DNA of 64,000 nucleotides from Adineta ricciae (Eukaryota; Rotifera; Eurotatoria; Adinetida; Adinetidae): positions 219,934-283,933 of the forward strand of contig CAJNOJ010000128.1 in assembly GCA_905250025.1 (NCBI GenBank), in the 5' to 3' direction. Both the position numbers and the translations under genes were made by a program. Positions 60,377 to 64,000 of this stretch are shown in pieces. Each line of letters opens with the position of its first letter. Position 1 is the first letter of the stretch. Under the pieces are notes generated by a model. It saw only the letters and a program-made list of their open reading frames with translations, did no database searches and was not told where the DNA came from.

Positions 60377-62252
60377 ATGTCCAATCGAAATTTCTGTGCT
60401 CCATTTCGATCGAATAATCCGATGGAGAACCCAAATCGTTGCAAATTACCTGCTATTAATAACGGACTAACAACACTAACGAATGCGAATTCATGGATGT
60501 GTAAACCACCATTGACAAATTCGTTCGTTCCACGAAAGAATAATGATAACTATCCCAATCGACCGAATTCATCTTTACAAATCAACTATGGATCAGCTCT
60601 GTGCAATACTCGAACATCTGCGTATGAAAATAGTAAAATCGTTTGTCCGACACGTGATATTGCTCCGTCGCAAAGATTTTCCTCGTCGCCATTAAATTCA
60701 AGAGCGTGTAGCGATGTACAACAAGTACCAACGGGAAAAGATTGCTCGGCTAAACAACTCAATGATAGTACCAAGATGATTGGTATTAGACAAGATATCG
60801 ATAAGACTATGCAAATGAATCGTTCATCACGACCAATGACATCAGGTTCCAATAATTTAAATTATTCTTCTGAGACAAATGGCAATGTACCGAACCGACA
60901 GAAAATGGTCGTACGTGATCGTCAGTTAGCAAATGAAATTCTTCAAAAAGCAGGTATTACATCAACTTTAACGTCAAATGATTGCCTTGAAGTCATCACG
61001 GATTCGCCTGTAACTATGAACGAACCTGTGAATTGTGATCCAAATCCGTTGTGTATGAAGAAGCCAGCAGATTGTCAAGTAAATTTCATCTACTGACTGA
61101 AAAACGCACAAGCATTAGCATGTATCATTCCGTTTCTTTGAGGAATGCTATGAGCAATCGATTGTTGTTCGTCATTTACAACCGTAATTATTTCTTCTAT
61201 GATTTTCGCTTCTTGCATTCTGTTTTAACTATCTAGACCACGACCTCCCATGCCACCACCAATCATCATTCGGTTTGAATGAAGTTGTTTCCGATTAAAA
61301 TCGATATATTTTGATTCTATCTAGTGAGCGTTGTGCTCCTCAACCGCCGCCACAATCACCGATTGTTATCCGACAAATACCTCCTCGACCGTGCACACCA
61401 CCAGCACTGATTATTCGTGAATGTCCACCACCCATGCTTGAAATGCAAGAACCGACTATTATCGAACGGGAGATTCCACCCCCACCGCTACCACCTCGAC
61501 AGGTTATCGTCGAACGATTACCAACACCACCAGCGAAACCACGTCCGATCATCTTTGAAAAATGGCTTCCGTACGAGGAACCCGAAGATCGGCCATGTAT
61601 CGTGGAAAAAGCTGTCACCAATGACACACCTCCACCGAAGAATGTCATCATTCAATACGAAGCACTGGAACCAAAAATTCAACTGCAATGTATCAATGAA
61701 GGTATATCGTACGTTGATCCCAAACAGTTTGTCACCCAGAAACCAAATGGAAATGCCGAAGTTTGTTATGTTGACCAACTGAACAACTTAGTCGGTACAT
61801 GATGTTTTCCTCATCAATATTCTAGTTTTCCTCACTATAGCCTGATCACATCAAATGTCAACTAAGTCCTCAGACACTTGCTGCAATTGGCATTCAAAAT
61901 GCTAATAACAAACAGAACACAAACGACAGATCATTTATCGCCCGTTCCAATCCTCCTTCTGTCTACCAACAAACTGGTCAACCTTCATGTAATCCATACA
62001 TGTATCGGCAACAGCAGTCAAACAATCATAGTCTCTCAGCATCCATTGCTGGTTTATCTCAATGTTACAATACAAATCCACCGTTCCGACCAATTACTCA
62101 AGGTTTCACAAATTTCAATCGAGCCCAATACAATCCAGTATATTAACATACTTTCCGCTGCATGTATAAAATCGATTTTTCTATTTTAGTGGGCAACAAC
62201 ATACCAAGTATCATATACGAATAAAGCTCGAGGATTATGTCGTGCACGTTAA
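60377..62252 (+). CDS. Proline-rich low-complexity protein with IIER/VIER-type repeats
   Basis: Start MSNRNFCAPFRSNNPMENPN. The first exon (60377 to about 61090) is Asn/Ser-rich with scattered Cys. Then comes a proline-rich region (about 61240-61600) of repeats such as IVIRQIPPRPCTPPALIIRE, IIEREIPPPPLPPRQVIVER and PRPIIFEKWLPY. The C-terminal part is Gln/Asn/Tyr-rich and ends KARGLCRAR. The repeated basic-hydrophobic IIER/VIER units next to polyproline recall structural, cytoskeletal repeat proteins such as alveolins, but that is pattern only. The junction from exon 1 to the PRPPMPPPIIIR mini-exon (about 61240-61275) is not resolved in frame. Function unknown. Confidence 0.65.
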
Positions 62253-64000
62253 CCGATCCATTCTCGTATCCGTGTTGATATCTCCCCGAGACATTCAATC
62301 TCAGTACAGCCGAGCGTATTTGTTTGCTTCGATTCTTAAAATAGCACTAATAAAAGTTAAAAAACGACTTTGAAGCATTGTATTTGATGAATACAATCAT
62401 ATTTACGCTCGTGTCATTGACTAGCGACATCTGAACGTACACTAATGCATTTAAAGCATCATTCTAGAATGATAAAGACATGAAAATTTTGTTTCAATAT
62501 TGATATTTCTACTAAACATTTCAAAGAATTCGAGTTCGAATAAAAAGCAGGGATATTTTCATCCGATTTTCACACCAAATGAGAGTCTATCTATTGTCTA
62601 ATAGACATTGATAATGGTAGCATTTATTGTGTTATTGATGTTTCTTTCAGACACATTATTACTCTTTTGATTATTCTATTTTTTTTGACAATATACTATT
62701 ATTATAAAAAAACAAATTTTACAATTAATTTTCAACTTTTTCTATCGACCAATTATTGACAATCAGTCGCGAATACCAGTATCAAAATAATCTTCTTAAA
62801 CATCAACACGGGCTTCAACACAGAAGGAAGCTCAAATAGATACATTTTAGGTAAGTGATTTTCATTTCATTTCAACGAATAAATCTCATTCAGATCAGTT
62901 AATTACAATAAGACTAAACAAATACCTCAGAAACGTTCGAGTTTAAGAGACTACATCCGATGACAACATGTTAGTTTCGCAAGAAAACTAAATAGAACTC
63001 GAAAATAGAAACTACTGTTAGTGAATATTTCTCGAAGTGTTTGAAGAAACGATGTTGATCTTGTCAAAACATAAGTCTATTGGTATCAACGACGAGATCA
63101 ATCATGTCTATATACATATCTCATTATAGATTGAACAAGAAGTTTTCTTTTCTGATCATCATGATTTTATTAGATTCCATTTTCCGTTCTCTCTTGACTT
63201 GATGACATGCCGGGATTAGACAAACGAGGCGTATTTCTTTGGTAAATATTTTAAAATATAATGAATTGATTTCGTTTGTTTGATATATGTATACACATTT
63301 ATCTATCTTTGATACGAAAATAATTTGTAAAAATGATGTTTGAACGACATCACATCTGTCATTATCCCACACAAATCTCTGCTTGCTTGTTTCTCTTATC
63401 AACGAGCGACATATATATATATATATTCTTAACTTTCTTAGTCTTGTTCTTCTTCGTTTTTCTTCTTCTTATTCTTGTTCTTCCTTCTTGTACACTCGTT
63501 AATTCATCTTTGAAATGAGGAGGGAACTGTGTGTCAAACTCGTCACTCGCGGCATCATCGGTGCTGGTTATATGCCTCCCTTCGCTTAGAAAAAAAAAAA
63601 GAAGAAAACCGACTAAGTAACAACAAAAGAAAAGATGACTGAGAGTGAAGAGTAGTAGAGTGCTAGATAGAAAGGAAGAAAAGAGATAAAGACGCAAGAA
63701 GATTATTTTGTTCACCTTCAAAAGTTCGAAGAAAACTTTTGTTTTCTTCCTCTCTTTCTTTCACATCACTCTGGTTCAATCAAAATATAAAAAAGAAATT
63801 GCGATGGAGTATATCTTTGATCTTGCTTCTTTTTCCATTAGAATGATGATAGAACACTGCAGTCGAGTTTCGTCTGCTATATATCAACAATCGCACTTCA
63901 ATCTTTCATTAGACAATGATGATATTTTGCTATTGACATGAGAAAACAATAACGATGATGGACATTGGTCTCGTTTTGTCTATTCACATCATTTGTTAGT
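62253..64000. other. AT-rich intergenic tail of the window
   Basis: About 1.75 kb, including an AT run at about 63411-63424 and AG-rich stretches near 63590-63720. No supported gene. Confidence 0.45.

Noticed and set aside
61340..61651. Glycine-rich minus-strand frame
   Set aside because: Antisense of proline codons in the plus-strand proline-rich gene (CCN read backward gives NGG).
1..64000. Transposons, telomeric repeats, tRNA genes
   Set aside because: I saw no reverse transcriptase or transposase motif, no long terminal repeats, no telomere-like tandem hexamers and no convincing tRNA T-loop with matching arms; a tRNAscan and repeat search would be decisive.

Overview
The window looks like nuclear DNA of a small, gene-dense metazoan, most likely a bdelloid rotifer. 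The reasons are AT-rich sequence, animal genes cut by many introns of about 45-60 nt, short intergenic gaps, several animal ciliary genes, intronless rhodopsin-type GPCR and lineage-type genes, and a bacterial-type DNA-repair gene that has acquired introns. The taxon is inferred from gene style, not proven by a marker. I read about 24 protein-coding genes, mostly by joining exons across GT-AG introns and comparing with families I know. I see no convincing tRNA, rRNA, CRISPR array or intact transposon. Layout: 1-2370 (+) 3' part of a Golgi/lysosomal nucleoside diphosphatase (ENTPD4/7). 3230-4170 (-) SHIPPO-repeat protein ODF3/CIMAP1A. 5302-8011 (-) ODAD2/ARMC4, outer dynein arm docking. 8927-9833 (+) CCDC92 family. 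10201-11925 (-) intronless coiled-coil protein with Ig-like C-terminal modules. 13249-13876 (-) small tubby/LURP-like protein. 14699-17327 (-) ARFGAP2/3. 18671-21453 (+) an unusual NUP98. 23432-27085 (+) RAPGEF1/C3G. 27347-28283 (+) stand-alone LigD-type 3'-phosphoesterase. 29097-34346 (-) class I bHLH factor (daughterless/TCF4/TCF12). 35007-35523 (+) EF-hand protein. 35518-37657 (-) long coiled-coil protein, possibly CEP152-like. 37876-42589 (+) axonemal dynein intermediate chain DNAI3, with a secreted-peptide gene nested antisense in one intron. 42699-about 44189 (-) LRAT-domain protein. 44532-48255 (-) CCDC191-like. 48798-49844 (-) GPCR. 50642-52897 (+) SENP6/7 SUMO protease. 53783-55062 (+) Shisa-like membrane protein. 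55434-57214 and 57686-59575 (-) tandem proline dehydrogenases. 60377-62252 (+) proline-rich protein. Shared themes: many genes are ciliary, axonemal or centriolar (ODF3, ODAD2, CCDC92, DNAI3, possibly the CEP152-like protein and CCDC191). An RFX X-box-like palindrome lies between ODAD2 and CCDC92, and a 218-bp gap separates the CEP152-like gene from DNAI3. The most notable observations are the NUP98, whose GLFG repeats are replaced by a 63-bp tandem array encoding NIFN repeats, which lacks a Nup96 half and has HFT instead of HFS at its self-cleavage site; the intron-bearing LigD-type phosphoesterase whose reading frame implies a 3-nt microexon; and the nested secreted-peptide gene inside DNAI3.
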